Source: Arsenophonus nasoniae DSM 15247 (GTDB lineage: Bacteria > Pseudomonadota > Gammaproteobacteria > Enterobacterales > Enterobacteriaceae). From it: 37,291 bases of DNA. Position numbers and translations under genes: made by a program. This document shows positions 25,705 to 34,250 of this stretch, in pieces. Numbering within the stretch: position 1 is the first letter of the stretch; each line of letters starts with the position of its first letter. Where the stretch lies: contig NZ_AUCC01000031.1 in the NCBI RefSeq assembly GCF_000429565.1, positions 1 to 37,291 on the forward strand, given 5' to 3'. The notes beneath the pieces were generated by a model that saw only the letters and a program-made list of their open reading frames with translations, had not been told where the DNA came from and searched no databases.

Positions 25705-26110
25705 TATGACGATTTATGCTATTGTTAATAACGTTTTATATCAGAAAGTGGGCAGAAAAAATATTATTTATTCAGTTGTGACAAATGATTCAAAAACTTC
25801 AGAAAACATACAAATGTCTGACTTTTTGCTTGGTGCAATTATAAATTCATAGTAAAAGAAAATATCTTCCAATAATAAAGAAGAATTAGTAAAAAAATTG
25901 CGCATAAGCTTGGATGGAATAGCTTATATCATGATACATGGCCGACGGAAAGGAAATTTAATATATAGCTTTCCATGATAAAACACTTGAGCCAAGAGAT
26001 ATTGAAACAAAAAATGTAAAATTATCTGTTCCACTTAACCGCTTTTTTATTACAGATAGGGCCCTTAATACTTGCATTACTTATGCTAAATGGACAACAA
26101 AGGAAATTTT
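25705..26110 (+). pseudogene. Decayed gene, possibly DUF3800-like
   Basis: Pieces in different plus frames read in order: SENIQMSDFLLGAIINS (from ATG 25705), then SLYHDTWPTERKFNI, then FHDKTLEPRDIETKNVKLSV. Stops and shifts separate them. The S-D-F-L-L-G-A followed by a W-P-T-E-R-K-F-N-I block recalls the C-terminal half of DUF3800 proteins, often found on mobile elements. Tentative. Confidence 0.35.
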
Positions 26111-26347
26111 GTGTTAGTGACCTTATGTGTGGTTAAAATAAAAAAAGATCTAACGATTGTCAGTATTGATTTAGGCCAGATTTAAAAAACCGATTGTCCT
26201 TTTCTTGTTACCCTGAAAAACCATTGAACTAAAGCCTCAACAGTTGTTAAACATAAAACGCTATTTTTCTATGCCTTATAAGAACAGCTAATATTTAATT
26301 AAACAAAAATTATCTGTTTAACGTAAGAAAATTATATGGGATGAGGT

Positions 26348-26509
26348 ATGTCTATTAGCTACATCAAACGTAATGAAATGGTAAAATTAACAGGTAAAAG
26401 CAAAACGACACTATGGCGTATGTATGCAATAAGAAATGAGTTTCCAAAGCCAGAAAAAACAAAAAATGGAACATTTCTCGGTTGGCCAGAAAATATAGGC
26501 GATAAATAG
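26348..26509 (+). CDS. AlpA-family regulator/excisionase, 53 residues
   Basis: The small protein MSISYIKRNEMVKLTGKSKT then TLWRMYAIRNEFPKP has the helix-turn-helix spacing of AlpA proteins, which activate or aid excision of integrated elements. It ends GWPENIGDK, a little shorter than usual AlpA. It lies 84 bases left of the tRNA-Arg remnant, as AlpA genes often lie near attachment sites, and probably belonged to the older left-hand element. Confidence 0.65.
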   Translation: MSISYIKRNEMVKLTGKSKTTLWRMYAIRNEFPKPEKTKNGTFLGWPENIGDK

Positions 26510-26640
26510 GTTAGAAGTGAAAAACTAAGCTAGTAACTTGACCTGTGTTAATCATCAATTTATTTATTTTTAATGTAACTCATTGAAATAACTGGCACGC
26601 CCTACAGGATTCGAACCTGTGACCTACGGCTTAGAAGGCC
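26508..26640 (-). repeat. Attachment site with the 3' half of tRNA-Arg(UCU)
   Basis: On the minus strand 26640-26593 reads GGCCTTCTAAG (anticodon TCT and loop), then the T-arm CAGGTTCGAATCCTG, then GGGCGTGCCA. This is the 3' half of an argU-type tRNA gene; the 5' half is not next to it, so it is an att copy, not a working tRNA. The integrase gene begins 143 bases to the right. The flank 26511-26592 is shared with 22555-22640. Confidence 0.8.
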
Positions 26641-26782
26641 ACGACCACGCTTTTTCACCCTGTTTCATTCTGTTTCAAATACAAGCATCAAGTTGTTTTT
26701 AAATGGTTTTATTGCATTGCAATGTTTCATCGGGTTGCATATCATTGCATCATAACTTGACCCGTAACTTGACCTCAAAATC

Positions 26783-28000
26783 ATGGCTAGCTCACTACTC
26801 ACAGATACTAAAATTCGAGGCTTGAAACCCAAACAATCGGCTTACTATGCTTGGCAAGCCTCATCCTCTAGAGGCACTGGCCGCCTTGGTGTAAAAGTGT
26901 ACCCATCGGGACGTAAAACATTCATATACCGATATTTCATTAACGGTAAAGCCTCTTTCATTACTTTAGGTGACTATCCAGCTTTATGCTTGTCTGATGC
27001 GAGCTCACGATGCAAAGAAGAAGCTCAAAAGCTACAACAGGGGCAACCAATCATAAGCCCTTATGCCAGCTTAAAAATGTTGTTTAAAAACTATATCACA
27101 GATCAACGACTACGGGGAAAACGTTCTTATGAGAAAACCAATAATCGGCTAAAACAAGTACTCGGCAGTCAACATATCAACGGTGATACACCTGCTCGTG
27201 ACATTACACCCGAACATATTAAAAAAGTATTATCTGAATTTATTGAAAGAGGCGCTTTGGCTGGCGCAAATAAGGTTCGCGCTAATCTACATGCCGTTTT
27301 TAATTTTGGGTTATTTTCTGATAACGATCCGGCTAAGCTGGGAGGAAAAATACTGTACGGAATAACAAGTAATCCCGTAACAGTAGTACCCTCTCAACGC
27401 GGTGCAGATAAAGCGTTAGATCGCTTTCTATCTTGGAAAGAATTACGTATATTGTTAGAAACTATAAATGTACCCACTGAAGTATGCTCATTAAACCCTG
27501 ATTATGCTCAACTGTTAATGCTTTGTATTTTTACTGGTGGGCAGCGACCTTGGGAGCTAATGACAAATACGCATGATAATTGGGATAAAAATAATAACAC
27601 GCTAACAATTCCACCTCATATATCAAAAACTGGGGATTATCATGTAGTGCCTCTGTGCCCTACTGCCGTTAAGATTTTGACGGAGATGGAACAACGTTAT
27701 CCGAATAATACTTTCTTATTTCCTTCTGATACCCAAGAAGGACATTTACTACCGAGTGAATACGCCAAACAATTAAGAAAATTTTGTGTGCGAGAAAAGT
27801 TCACTAAATTTACGCCCAGAGATATACGCAGAACATTTAAGACCTTAGCGGGTGAAATGGGGATCAGAGCTGAAATGCGTGATAGATTGCAGAATCATAA
27901 AATGCCTGGAGTATCTGCTCGACACTATGATCGATATGACTATCTAAAAGAAAAAAGTGAGATCATTGAGCTATGGGAGAAAAAGTTACTTAGCTTGTAA
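26783..28000 (+). CDS. int: Tyrosine integrase of the right-hand prophage
   Basis: A 405-residue tyrosine recombinase with an N-terminal DUF4102 arm-binding domain (LTDTKIRGLKPKQSAYYAWQ, GRKTFIYRYFINGKASFITL), a core-binding domain (about 95-200) and a catalytic domain. Catalytic residues are visible: Arg in GGQRPWEL (about 254), Lys in SKTGDYHVVPL, Arg in PRDIRRTFKT (about 349, with Arg instead of His at the HxxR position), His in NHKMPG and the nucleophile Tyr in ARHYDRYDY. It reads away from the tRNA-Arg site, which fits integration into argU. Intact. Confidence 0.9.
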   Translation: MASSLLTDTKIRGLKPKQSAYYAWQASSSRGTGRLGVKVYPSGRKTFIYRYFINGKASFITLGDYPALCLSDASSRCKEEAQKLQQGQPIISPYASLKMLFKNYITDQRLRGKRSYEKTNNRLKQVLGSQHINGDTPARDITPEHIKKVLSEFIERGALAGANKVRANLHAVFNFGLFSDNDPAKLGGKILYGITSNPVTVVPSQRGADKALDRFLSWKELRILLETINVPTEVCSLNPDYAQLLMLCIFTGGQRPWELMTNTHDNWDKNNNTLTIPPHISKTGDYHVVPLCPTAVKILTEMEQRYPNNTFLFPSDTQEGHLLPSEYAKQLRKFCVREKFTKFTPRDIRRTFKTLAGEMGIRAEMRDRLQNHKMPGVSARHYDRYDYLKEKSEIIELWEKKLLSL

Positions 28001-28113
28001 TTTATCAATTTTTGTTACCCTTCCAACAGAAGTGACATAATTTTTTGAGTCGTTACATGTTGGGCTTATTACTTCGATTGGTATTTATTAACTTAGCTCG
28101 GTATACTACGCCC

Positions 28114-29025
28114 ATGACAAAATCTTCACTATCCCAACATGACGCCGTGTTCAAAAAGTTCCTTGGCGATATCGCTGTAGCTCGGGACTTTCTTGAAGTG
28201 CATTTGCCACCCCATCTACGCGAGCGCTGCGATTTCAGTACTCTTGCAATGGAATCAGGCAGCTTTATCGAAGACGACTTGCGCACCCAGTGTTCAGATA
28301 TGCTCTACTCTGTGCAGACGAATGCGGGGAAAGGTTATATCTACACAGTAGTCGAGCACCAGAGCCGCCCTGAAAAGCTAATGGCATTCAGGCTTCTACG
28401 GTACAGTGTGGCAGCCATGCAGCGGCATCTTGAACAAGGCAACGATACCTTACCGGTAGTGATCCCCGTATTGTTCTATCACGGTGCTACGTCACCTTAT
28501 CCTTATAGCACGCACTTCCTAGATTGTTTTGCCGATCCAGAACTGGCAGCTACGGTGTACCAACAAGCATTCCCGCTGGTTGATATTACCACGATACCGG
28601 ATGAGGAGATCCTGACGCACCGCCGAGTAGCACTCCTGCAATTGGTACAAAAGCACATCAGAACGCGCGATATGTTGGAACTTGCCGTAGAATTAGCTAC
28701 TCTAATAGAAAAATGGCAGTATTCCAAAGAACAATGCAAGAGTTTATTATATTATATAGCTAAAGCAGGAAATACGATTGACGGCGAGGGATTCATACGC
28801 ACCCTTGCAGAAAAAGCACCGACTTATCGGGAGGATTTTATGACGATTGCAGAACAGCTTGAAGCTAAAGGCCGCGAAAAAGGTAAGCATGAAGGCTACC
28901 AGCTAGGCCGACAGGATGCCATTCGTCAACTAGCCAAACAATTATTTGCTAATGGTGTTGATCGGCAAATTATCAAAATATCTACTGGCCTAACAGATGA
29001 TGAATTAAATATACTACTAGTTTGA
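28114..29025 (+). CDS. Rpn-family recombination-promoting nuclease
   Basis: A 303-residue PD-(D/E)XK protein of the Rpn/YhgA family (formerly called transposase). HDAVFKKFLGDIAVARDFLE, SDMLYSV followed by YTVVEHQSRP (active-site D and E-x-Q), RLLRYSVAAMQRHL and VIPVLFYHG are family landmarks; the tail has the charged EGYQLGRQDAI stretch. Start 28114 is chosen because family homology begins at TKSSLSQHDAVF; an in-frame start 69 bases upstream adds unlike sequence. GC content looks higher than the surroundings up to about 28700. Rpn proteins act in RecA-independent recombination and, in some cases, phage defence. Here it sits between integrase and repressor as cargo. Confidence 0.85.
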   Translation: MTKSSLSQHDAVFKKFLGDIAVARDFLEVHLPPHLRERCDFSTLAMESGSFIEDDLRTQCSDMLYSVQTNAGKGYIYTVVEHQSRPEKLMAFRLLRYSVAAMQRHLEQGNDTLPVVIPVLFYHGATSPYPYSTHFLDCFADPELAATVYQQAFPLVDITTIPDEEILTHRRVALLQLVQKHIRTRDMLELAVELATLIEKWQYSKEQCKSLLYYIAKAGNTIDGEGFIRTLAEKAPTYREDFMTIAEQLEAKGREKGKHEGYQLGRQDAIRQLAKQLFANGVDRQIIKISTGLTDDELNILLV

Positions 29026-29031
29026 TATAGT

Positions 29032-29063
29032 CCCCACCTTCAGATAACTAGCTGAAGATGGGG
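29032..29063. terminator. Two-way terminator between rpn and the repressor
   Basis: Twelve-pair stem CCCCACCTTCAG/CTGAAGATGGGG (one G-T pair), eight-base loop, placed between two convergent genes: seven bases after the Rpn stop and just before the repressor stop. Confidence 0.65.
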
Positions 29064-29068
29064 GTATG

Positions 29069-29683
29069 TTAACCAACTGTTTTTTTTGTAAATACATTCA
29101 TTTCTTCTTGAGGTAAGTCTGTATTTCCCTCAATTTTGGATAAAATCTCTCTGAACTGTTCATCGTCCATAGATTCTAGTCGCAGAGCTGCCCGCTTTTT
29201 CTTATCTGGCAAATTCAAAAGTGACTGATTGTCTGGATCTAATAATTTTAGTAATAATCTAAAGCCTTCTTTAGAAAGAAGTTTTGCCAATTCTAGACGT
29301 TCCTCATCAGTCATGTTTTTTACAATGCTATTAATGACAAGTGTATTATCGTCTTCTTTTACATTATTCAAAGCATACTTTTTTTTTCTTGTTTTTGGGG
29401 ATGCTTTTAGCAGATCGGATTCGCAATTTACTAATATTGGTGTGATTTGATTACTTGCATCTGTATCTTCATCGTGCAACAACCACATAGTATACTTTTT
29501 AAACATTTCTGTTTTTAATACTTTTTCCATTACCTCTGCTCTAGCTGGTTTTTGACCAGTTTCATAATTTTTCAGCGTACCTAAAGATATTCCTGTAATA
29601 GCTGAAAACCGCATTTGGGTTAAACCTTCTAATTTTCTCAGAGCTAGTAGTTTTTTTGAGTAATCACTTGACTTAGTCACCAT
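29069..29683 (-). CDS. CI-type phage repressor with HTH
   Basis: A 204-residue protein with an N-terminal XRE-type helix-turn-helix (LALRKLEGLTQMRFSAITGI then SLGTLKNYETGQKPA, residues about 12-48). No Ser-Lys peptidase core is evident, so it is not a LexA-like self-cleaving type; the C-terminal half is helical and charged (NMTDEERLELAKLLSKEGF). It is divergent from the Cox-like gene with operators between, the classic immunity switch layout. Its ATG overlaps an operator half-site, suggesting autoregulation. Confidence 0.8.
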   Translation of the reverse strand: MVTKSSDYSKKLLALRKLEGLTQMRFSAITGISLGTLKNYETGQKPARAEVMEKVLKTEMFKKYTMWLLHDEDTDASNQITPILVNCESDLLKASPKTRKKKYALNNVKEDDNTLVINSIVKNMTDEERLELAKLLSKEGFRLLLKLLDPDNQSLLNLPDKKKRAALRLESMDDEQFREILSKIEGNTDLPQEEMNVFTKKTVG

Positions 29684-29721
29684 GATACGACTATCCTTAA
29701 ATTAGTCACCATAAGGTGACT
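29673..29721. promoter_or_regulatory. Repressor operators
   Basis: The half-site TTAGTCACCAT occurs at 29673-29683 (over the repressor start codon) and again at 29702-29712, where it forms the palindrome AGTCACC-ATAA-GGTGACT (29704-29721). Confidence 0.65.
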
Positions 29722-29792
29722 TATGTATAAAACAAAAGCACGCGTATTGCGGCTAATGCACCCAACTTAAGAATACCAGAAATTGGGTTTTT

Positions 29793-29820
29793 AAGCGGTT
29801 AGAAGCGGTACGAAGCGGTT
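29793..29820 (+). repeat. Three 10-bp direct repeats before the Cox-like gene
   Basis: AAGCGGTT, AAGCGGTA, AAGCGGTT start exactly ten bases apart (29793, 29803, 29813), one helical turn, and lie 25 bases before the Cox-like start. Such phased repeats suit cooperative binding by a Cox/Cro-type protein. Confidence 0.6.
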
Positions 29821-29844
29821 GGAAAGGATTAATCAGGGGGCGAA

Positions 29845-30114
29845 GTGAGCAACGACGACTACGAGATCAGATATCCGATAGACGCAGTGAACATAAAAAA
29901 ATTTGCTGATCTGATCGGTAAAACTCCTAGTGCGGTCAAGGATATGGCTGAAGACCAAAAGTTACCTGTCATTTTCTTGAAAGATCCAACCAAACCCAAC
30001 GCCAGAAGTGAACGGTGGATATATCTCCCTGAATTCAACCGCATAGTCCGAGAAGCCTACTTTAACCGTCCCGCAGAAGAACGAGACGCTTGGATTAAGT
30101 GGTTTAAGAAGTAA
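29845..30114 (+). CDS. Cox/Cro-like phage regulator
   Basis: An 89-residue protein starting at GTG after AGGGGGCG. VNIKKFADLIGKTPSAVKDM followed by AEDQKLPVIF is a short winged-helix/HTH as in P2 Cox and Apl-type regulators, and YLPEFNRIVREAYFNRP fits that family. Likely roles are repression of the lysogenic promoter and help in excision. First gene of the early rightward operon. Confidence 0.75.
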   Translation: MSNDDYEIRYPIDAVNIKKFADLIGKTPSAVKDMAEDQKLPVIFLKDPTKPNARSERWIYLPEFNRIVREAYFNRPAEERDAWIKWFKK

Positions 30115-30117
30115 TTG

Positions 30118-30408
30118 TACGAAAGGGCTGTGGCCCTCTACAGCAAGTTTTCCGGCTGTGAAAGTTCCTTAACATTTTGGTATCAGCAAAAAAAGTCTGT
30201 GAAACGGATGGCAGGGAAATTGCGCCTGTAATTTGCTGATAGCTTCGTAGGTTATTTATGCGAAGCGGAGTTGAGCCTACTTTCGTAGGGACTTTCCAGC
30301 CGGGGTACGCTGACGCTAGCGTACACAAACACCAAATAACCAATAGGTGGATTTGTAGTAAGCACCGTTTGTGCTTAGCATAAATCTTCTTGTTGAAGGA
30401 TTTTTATC
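30118..30408 (+). other. Structured untranslated leader in the early operon
   Basis: No convincing gene in 290 bases but several perfect hairpins: AGGGC/GCCCT (30124-30137), CCTAC/GTAGG with TTTC loop (30276-30289), and GTACGCT/AGCGTAC (30305-30324). GC is higher than around it. Could be an RNA regulatory region. Confidence 0.45.
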
Positions 30409-30780
30409 ATGAATTCAAGGGTTAAAAGAAATTTTCTGCGAAAAACAAATTATATAGAAAAGTGTAAAAAGGAAGATGAAATCCGTTTATTCCGATTACA
30501 TCTAATAAAAACACGCTCAACCGAAGAAATCATTAATCGTGTATGGGGCGAACATCATACACAAGAAAATGACGTTGTGAACCTGCTTGTTGCATTTAAA
30601 AATCAATTAGACAGACATCCCACAGATAGTGTCAACAATCGCTGTCTAACAAAAACTTATCTTTATACGGTGAAGAACCGTTATCCTCGCAGAAGGAGAC
30701 GTAATGGATCTGGCAACCGAGAACAAAATTTTACGAATAATCAAAAACTTCACACAAGAGCAACTCGAGGCCTGCGATAA
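30409..30780 (+). CDS. Hypothetical phage early protein
   Basis: A 123-residue basic protein; residues 20-75 are helical (DEIRLFRLHLIKTRSTEEII). The last 25 residues (from PRRRRRNGSGNREQ) overlap the start of the next gene in another frame, so the true protein may end earlier. A ribosome-binding site (GAAGGA) lies about 15 bases upstream. Family not recognised. Confidence 0.45.
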   Translation: MNSRVKRNFLRKTNYIEKCKKEDEIRLFRLHLIKTRSTEEIINRVWGEHHTQENDVVNLLVAFKNQLDRHPTDSVNNRCLTKTYLYTVKNRYPRRRRRNGSGNREQNFTNNQKLHTRATRGLR

Positions 30781-30997
30781 AGAAGGCGAACGCATTTATG
30801 AATCGTTAAGTGACGGGTATCTTGCTCACGTCTTATCAAAGCAAATCTTTATTTACGAAGATAATTATGATGAGTCTCTTCTCGCAATCCAAACTACCCC
30901 TGGTTTCAATAATGCACTCTATGACCTAGGTCAACAACTCGCCAAAATTCTTTATGCGAAGAAGTTTCAAGATTCCTATTACGAGGTACCCGCTTAA
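30704..30997 (+). CDS. Hypothetical phage protein, 97 residues
   Basis: Strong ribosome-binding site AAGGAG seven bases before the ATG. Acidic, helical protein (IIKNFTQEQLEACDKEGERI). Its stop overlaps the next start by one base (TAATG), so it is part of the early operon. Unknown function. Confidence 0.6.
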   Translation: MDLATENKILRIIKNFTQEQLEACDKEGERIYESLSDGYLAHVLSKQIFIYEDNYDESLLAIQTTPGFNNALYDLGQQLAKILYAKKFQDSYYEVPA

Positions 30998-31503
30998 TGA
31001 CTGAAAAAACGCATTATAGAAAGGCGTTCGATTCACCTTATTTGAGCAGCGCTGATATCGTTGAGCCGACAGTGTTAACTATCTCTGAAGTTTTATTTGA
31101 AGCGGATAAGACCAGAAGAACAAAAGATGTTTTTAACACTGCTTATTTTAAAGAAAAGGAAATTAGACCCGGTGAGACAGTTAAGCCGATGATTCTCAAT
31201 GCGACCAATAGCAAAATGGTGAAACAAATAACCGGTTCGCCATTTCTTGAAGATTGGCAAAATGTAAAAGTCATGATTTGCGTTGAACGGGTAAAAAATC
31301 GACAGGAGTATGTCGATGGATTAAGAATTTATCCTGCCATTACTCAGAAAAAAACATTAACACCTACTCAGGTTGAAATGTGGGAAAAGGCCAAACAAAG
31401 CTACATCAATAATGGGTCACTCGATAAAGTATTAGCACATGTTGAGATGTCTCAGGAAGACCAGGAACGCCTCAGGAAGGAGTGCGCTAATGCAATGGCA
31501 TGA
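30997..31503 (+). CDS. Hypothetical phage recombination-module protein
   Basis: A 168-residue protein lying directly before the YqaJ exonuclease. EVLFEADKTRRTKDVFNTAY and KPMILNATNSKMVKQITGSP form its core; DGLRIYPAITQKKTLTPTQ follows. This type of protein regularly accompanies YqaJ and DUF669 genes in phages, and a DNA-binding or accessory role is likely but I cannot name it. It overlaps the YqaJ start by 14 bases. Confidence 0.65.
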   Translation: MTEKTHYRKAFDSPYLSSADIVEPTVLTISEVLFEADKTRRTKDVFNTAYFKEKEIRPGETVKPMILNATNSKMVKQITGSPFLEDWQNVKVMICVERVKNRQEYVDGLRIYPAITQKKTLTPTQVEMWEKAKQSYINNGSLDKVLAHVEMSQEDQERLRKECANAMA

Positions 31504-32104
31504 TGTGCAGCAAAATACGGAAGTGTGGGATGCGCTTCGTTTAGGAAAGGTGACAGCATCGCAATTTAACTGTTTTATGGCCAACAAGGGAAAAGCTTTT
31601 GGCGAACCGGCCAAGCGATATGCGTTACAAATTGCTCTAGAAATTATTACAGGGAAAAAATCAGAATTTAGTTTCACTAATGAGCACATGTTACGCGGAC
31701 ATGAACAGGAGCCAATCGCCAGAAGGTTATACGAAGAAACAAATTTTGTTGATGTAACCAATGGCGGATTTTTTGATTGCGGTGATTATGGCGATAGTCC
31801 AGACGGATTAGTTGGAAATGATGGTGTTATTGAAATTAAGTCCGTTACCGCACCCGTGCATTATGCCACTTTGCAACGTGAATCTTTTGACCCAGCCTAC
31901 AAATGGCAGCTTATAGGCCACCTTGATTGCACAGGAAGGGATTGGGTGGATTTTATTAGTTATTGCAGCGACTTTCCAGAAGACAAACAGCTGATTGTTT
32001 GCCGTTTGGAGAGGAGAAACTATCAAGAAGAAATCAATCAACTTCGCAAGAGGCGGAAAGATTTTCTTAATTTTATTGATGAGATAACAGGGATTCTAAA
32101 ATGA
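31490..32104 (+). CDS. YqaJ-type viral exonuclease/recombinase
   Basis: A 204-residue PD-(D/E)XK nuclease of the YqaJ/lambda Exo type, which resects double-stranded ends for phage recombination. RLGKVTASQFNCFMANKGKA, the Glu in MLRGHEQEPIARRLYE, the Asp in YGDSPDGLVG (about 105) and EIKS (about 115) make the active site. The start at 31490 has AGGAAGGAG just upstream and gives the usual beginning WHDVQQNTEVWDALRLGK. Coupled by ATGA overlap to the next gene. Confidence 0.9.
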   Translation: MQWHDVQQNTEVWDALRLGKVTASQFNCFMANKGKAFGEPAKRYALQIALEIITGKKSEFSFTNEHMLRGHEQEPIARRLYEETNFVDVTNGGFFDCGDYGDSPDGLVGNDGVIEIKSVTAPVHYATLQRESFDPAYKWQLIGHLDCTGRDWVDFISYCSDFPEDKQLIVCRLERRNYQEEINQLRKRRKDFLNFIDEITGILK

Positions 32105-32292
32105 AATTTGAAGAATTAAGTGAACAGTCACAAGAAGCTGCACGTGAAGTTTTAGTGTATACATTAAAAAAAGAAATAGATTCAAGAGGCGATATTGCCA
32201 GTAACAGGGCGAAGTATCTCACCCATGCTATTAGAAATAGCTTTATTGCACTGGAAGCAGAACAGCCAAAAAGAGGTTCTGGTGAAGATTGA
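32101..32292 (+). CDS. Small phage protein, 63 residues
   Basis: Starts within the YqaJ stop codon (ATGA). Acidic helical protein beginning MKFEELSEQSQEAAREVLVY. Common kind of small gene inside recombination operons; no assigned function. Confidence 0.6.
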   Translation: MKFEELSEQSQEAAREVLVYTLKKEIDSRGDIASNRAKYLTHAIRNSFIALEAEQPKRGSGED

Positions 32293-32323
32293 GCATCATC
32301 AATTCCACTGAGGGGAGCAACCC

Positions 32324-32917
32324 ATGATGAATAACATTATGTTCACTTACAATGCAGAATCAGCGTTGGCTGCGGGTAAAAGCGGATTTATTACGGAATC
32401 GGGCGCTTATGTTGTTACGATTCAGGAAGCAAAATATGTCACCAGCAGCAGCGGCGCTGAATCGATTGAATTTTCGGTTGAGGCGGATGATGGCAAAAAA
32501 GCAAACTACCTCAACGTCTACTGTAAGAAAAAAGACGGCTCGCCAAATCAATATGGTATTAACATGATCCACGCCATTATGGGCTGTGCTGACGTAGGAC
32601 AATTAACGACGAAAATGATTAATGCCCATACCCATATAGCTCCAGAGCTTACTAATAAGCGTATTGGTCTTGTCTTGCAAAAAACACTAAAGACAAAAAC
32701 AAACGGACAAGATACTTACAGTTTCGATATTTTCTTGCCTTTCGTGGCGCAAACTCGTCAGACATTAGAAGAGAAATTAAAAGGACTCCCTGCTCAAACA
32801 ATCGATAAAAAGATTTCTACTCTACAGGATAAAGACGAACGCAAGAACGCCCCAGTAACCTACCATCAACAATATCAATCAGAATATCCAGGTGATGATG
32901 TTTTTTTTAGTGGATAA
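32324..32917 (+). CDS. DUF669-type single-strand DNA-binding-like phage protein
   Basis: A 197-residue protein. SGAYVVTIQEAKYVTSSSGA followed by ESIEFSVEADDGKKANYLNV is the N-terminal beta-barrel of DUF669 proteins, thought to bind single-stranded DNA for phage recombination. The tail ends in acidic and aromatic DDVFFSG, like SSB tips that recruit partners. Ribosome-binding site GAGGGGA upstream of the first ATG. Works with the YqaJ nuclease next to it. Confidence 0.75.
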   Translation: MMNNIMFTYNAESALAAGKSGFITESGAYVVTIQEAKYVTSSSGAESIEFSVEADDGKKANYLNVYCKKKDGSPNQYGINMIHAIMGCADVGQLTTKMINAHTHIAPELTNKRIGLVLQKTLKTKTNGQDTYSFDIFLPFVAQTRQTLEEKLKGLPAQTIDKKISTLQDKDERKNAPVTYHQQYQSEYPGDDVFFSG

Positions 32918-32935
32918 AATTTAATAGTATGAAAT

Positions 32936-33337
32936 CTAAAGAAATTTCATGATTGCTATACCAATACCAAATAATGTAACGATAAGCCCACCAAGTTTAA
33001 AAAGCAGATCCTTGCTAACCATGCTAATGTCCTTACGGACATCTAGTATTTGTAATTCTACTTTCTCAAAACGATGCTCCATATCCTTACGAACATCGGC
33101 AATCTGAGTCTCAACTTTTTCAAAGCGATGCTCCATGTCCTTACGGACATTGGCAATCTCATGTCTAACATTAGCTATTTCATGTTGAACATCTTTTATG
33201 TCTGACTTAGTAGCAAAGTCAGAGACTTCATGCGATTGACGCACGACAAGGGTTATCGCCTTGGCTTGCTCCCTGTTTAAGCCGGAATTTTCTAGCTTTT
33301 CGACGAATTCTTGTGTGTCAAATGCAACTTGGCCCAT
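32936..33337 (-). CDS. Coiled-coil membrane protein with internal repeats (Bdr/DUF1640-like)
   Basis: A 133-residue protein on the opposite strand to the early operon. Residues 7-30 (FVEKLENSGLNREQAKAIT) match the start of DUF1640/CCDC90-like phage proteins; residues 45-105 are a coiled coil built of near-repeats such as ADVRKDMEHRFEKVE, copied at DNA level. Residues 112-131 are a membrane anchor (LGGLIVTLFGIGIAIM). Reverse orientation suggests a moron expressed in the lysogen. Function unknown. Confidence 0.7.
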   Translation of the reverse strand: MGQVAFDTQEFVEKLENSGLNREQAKAITLVVRQSHEVSDFATKSDIKDVQHEIANVRHEIANVRKDMEHRFEKVETQIADVRKDMEHRFEKVELQILDVRKDISMVSKDLLFKLGGLIVTLFGIGIAIMKFL

Positions 33338-33446
33338 CGTGAAATTTCTCCTTTTAGGTCAAGTGTAACCTTTTTTAATGCCAATCTGCAAAATTTTGCT
33401 AGCCCTCTAAGCATTTTGACAACATCTAGTAGATGAAGAAATCAAT

Positions 33447-34250
33447 ATGAACAAATTAATTGTAATCGAAAATACCGTCGTCCGTCAGGATGCTTTCGGA
33501 CGTTACAGCCTGAATGATTTACATCGTGCGGCAGTTGCGCAAGGTAAAGCGACAGAATCGCAACGGCCATCAAATTTTTTACGAGGCGATGGAATCGCTT
33601 CATTTGTACAATCTTTAAGCAATGCTCAAAAAAGAGCTTCGGTTAATGTCATTAAAGGTGGTTCAGAATCAGGAACTTGGGCAGATGAACTTGTTGCGAT
33701 TCGCTATGCTGCATGGATTGAACCAGAGTTCGAGGTTCAAGTATATGAGCAATTTCGTAATTCGGTGAAATCCAGTAACGGCGTATTAGTCGAAAAAGTT
33801 CAGGCTGGCTTGGCAATGCTGGCCTTTTACAAGCAGGAGCTACGTATAGCACCTTCGGCCATGTTGGGCGCAATGAAAAAGCTGCAATCTTCCCTCGGCA
33901 TGCCAGATATTCTACCAGCCTACGCCGTAGATGCACCAGAGAGCAATGTAACAGGATCAAGTGAAGTCACACATTCACTCACTGAGCTTTTACTACTACA
34001 TGGGAAACCCTATACGGCCCAATCTGGTTATCGGCGACTGCAACTGCTCGGACTTGCTGAACGTAAATCGCGGCCCAGTAGCAAGCATCCTGATAAAGAG
34101 AAGCTGTTCTGGTCACTCACTGAGAAAGGTTTGCAGTTCGGTAAGAATCTAACTGACCCGAATAATCCGCGCCAGACACAGCCACACTTCTATGACAGCC
34201 TGTTTCCGCGGCTCTTAGGCGTCATGATGAACGGAGGAATTGCAGCATAA
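33447..34250 (+). CDS. KilA-N domain phage regulator/antirepressor
   Basis: A 267-residue protein. Residues 1-110 are a KilA-N DNA-binding domain: VRQDAFGRYSLNDLHRAAVA, then RPSNFLRGD, ESGTWADELVAIRYAAWIEP and EVQVYEQFRNSV. The C-terminal part (from about 165) looks like a winged helix (ELLLLHGKPYTAQSGYRRLQ) common in phage antirepressors. Likely counters the repressor or controls phage genes. Intact. Confidence 0.85.
   Translation: MNKLIVIENTVVRQDAFGRYSLNDLHRAAVAQGKATESQRPSNFLRGDGIASFVQSLSNAQKRASVNVIKGGSESGTWADELVAIRYAAWIEPEFEVQVYEQFRNSVKSSNGVLVEKVQAGLAMLAFYKQELRIAPSAMLGAMKKLQSSLGMPDILPAYAVDAPESNVTGSSEVTHSLTELLLLHGKPYTAQSGYRRLQLLGLAERKSRPSSKHPDKEKLFWSLTEKGLQFGKNLTDPNNPRQTQPHFYDSLFPRLLGVMMNGGIAA

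Noticed and set aside
26593-26640. A working tRNA-Arg gene
   Set aside because: Only the anticodon loop to acceptor 3' end is present; the D-arm and 5' acceptor strand are missing.
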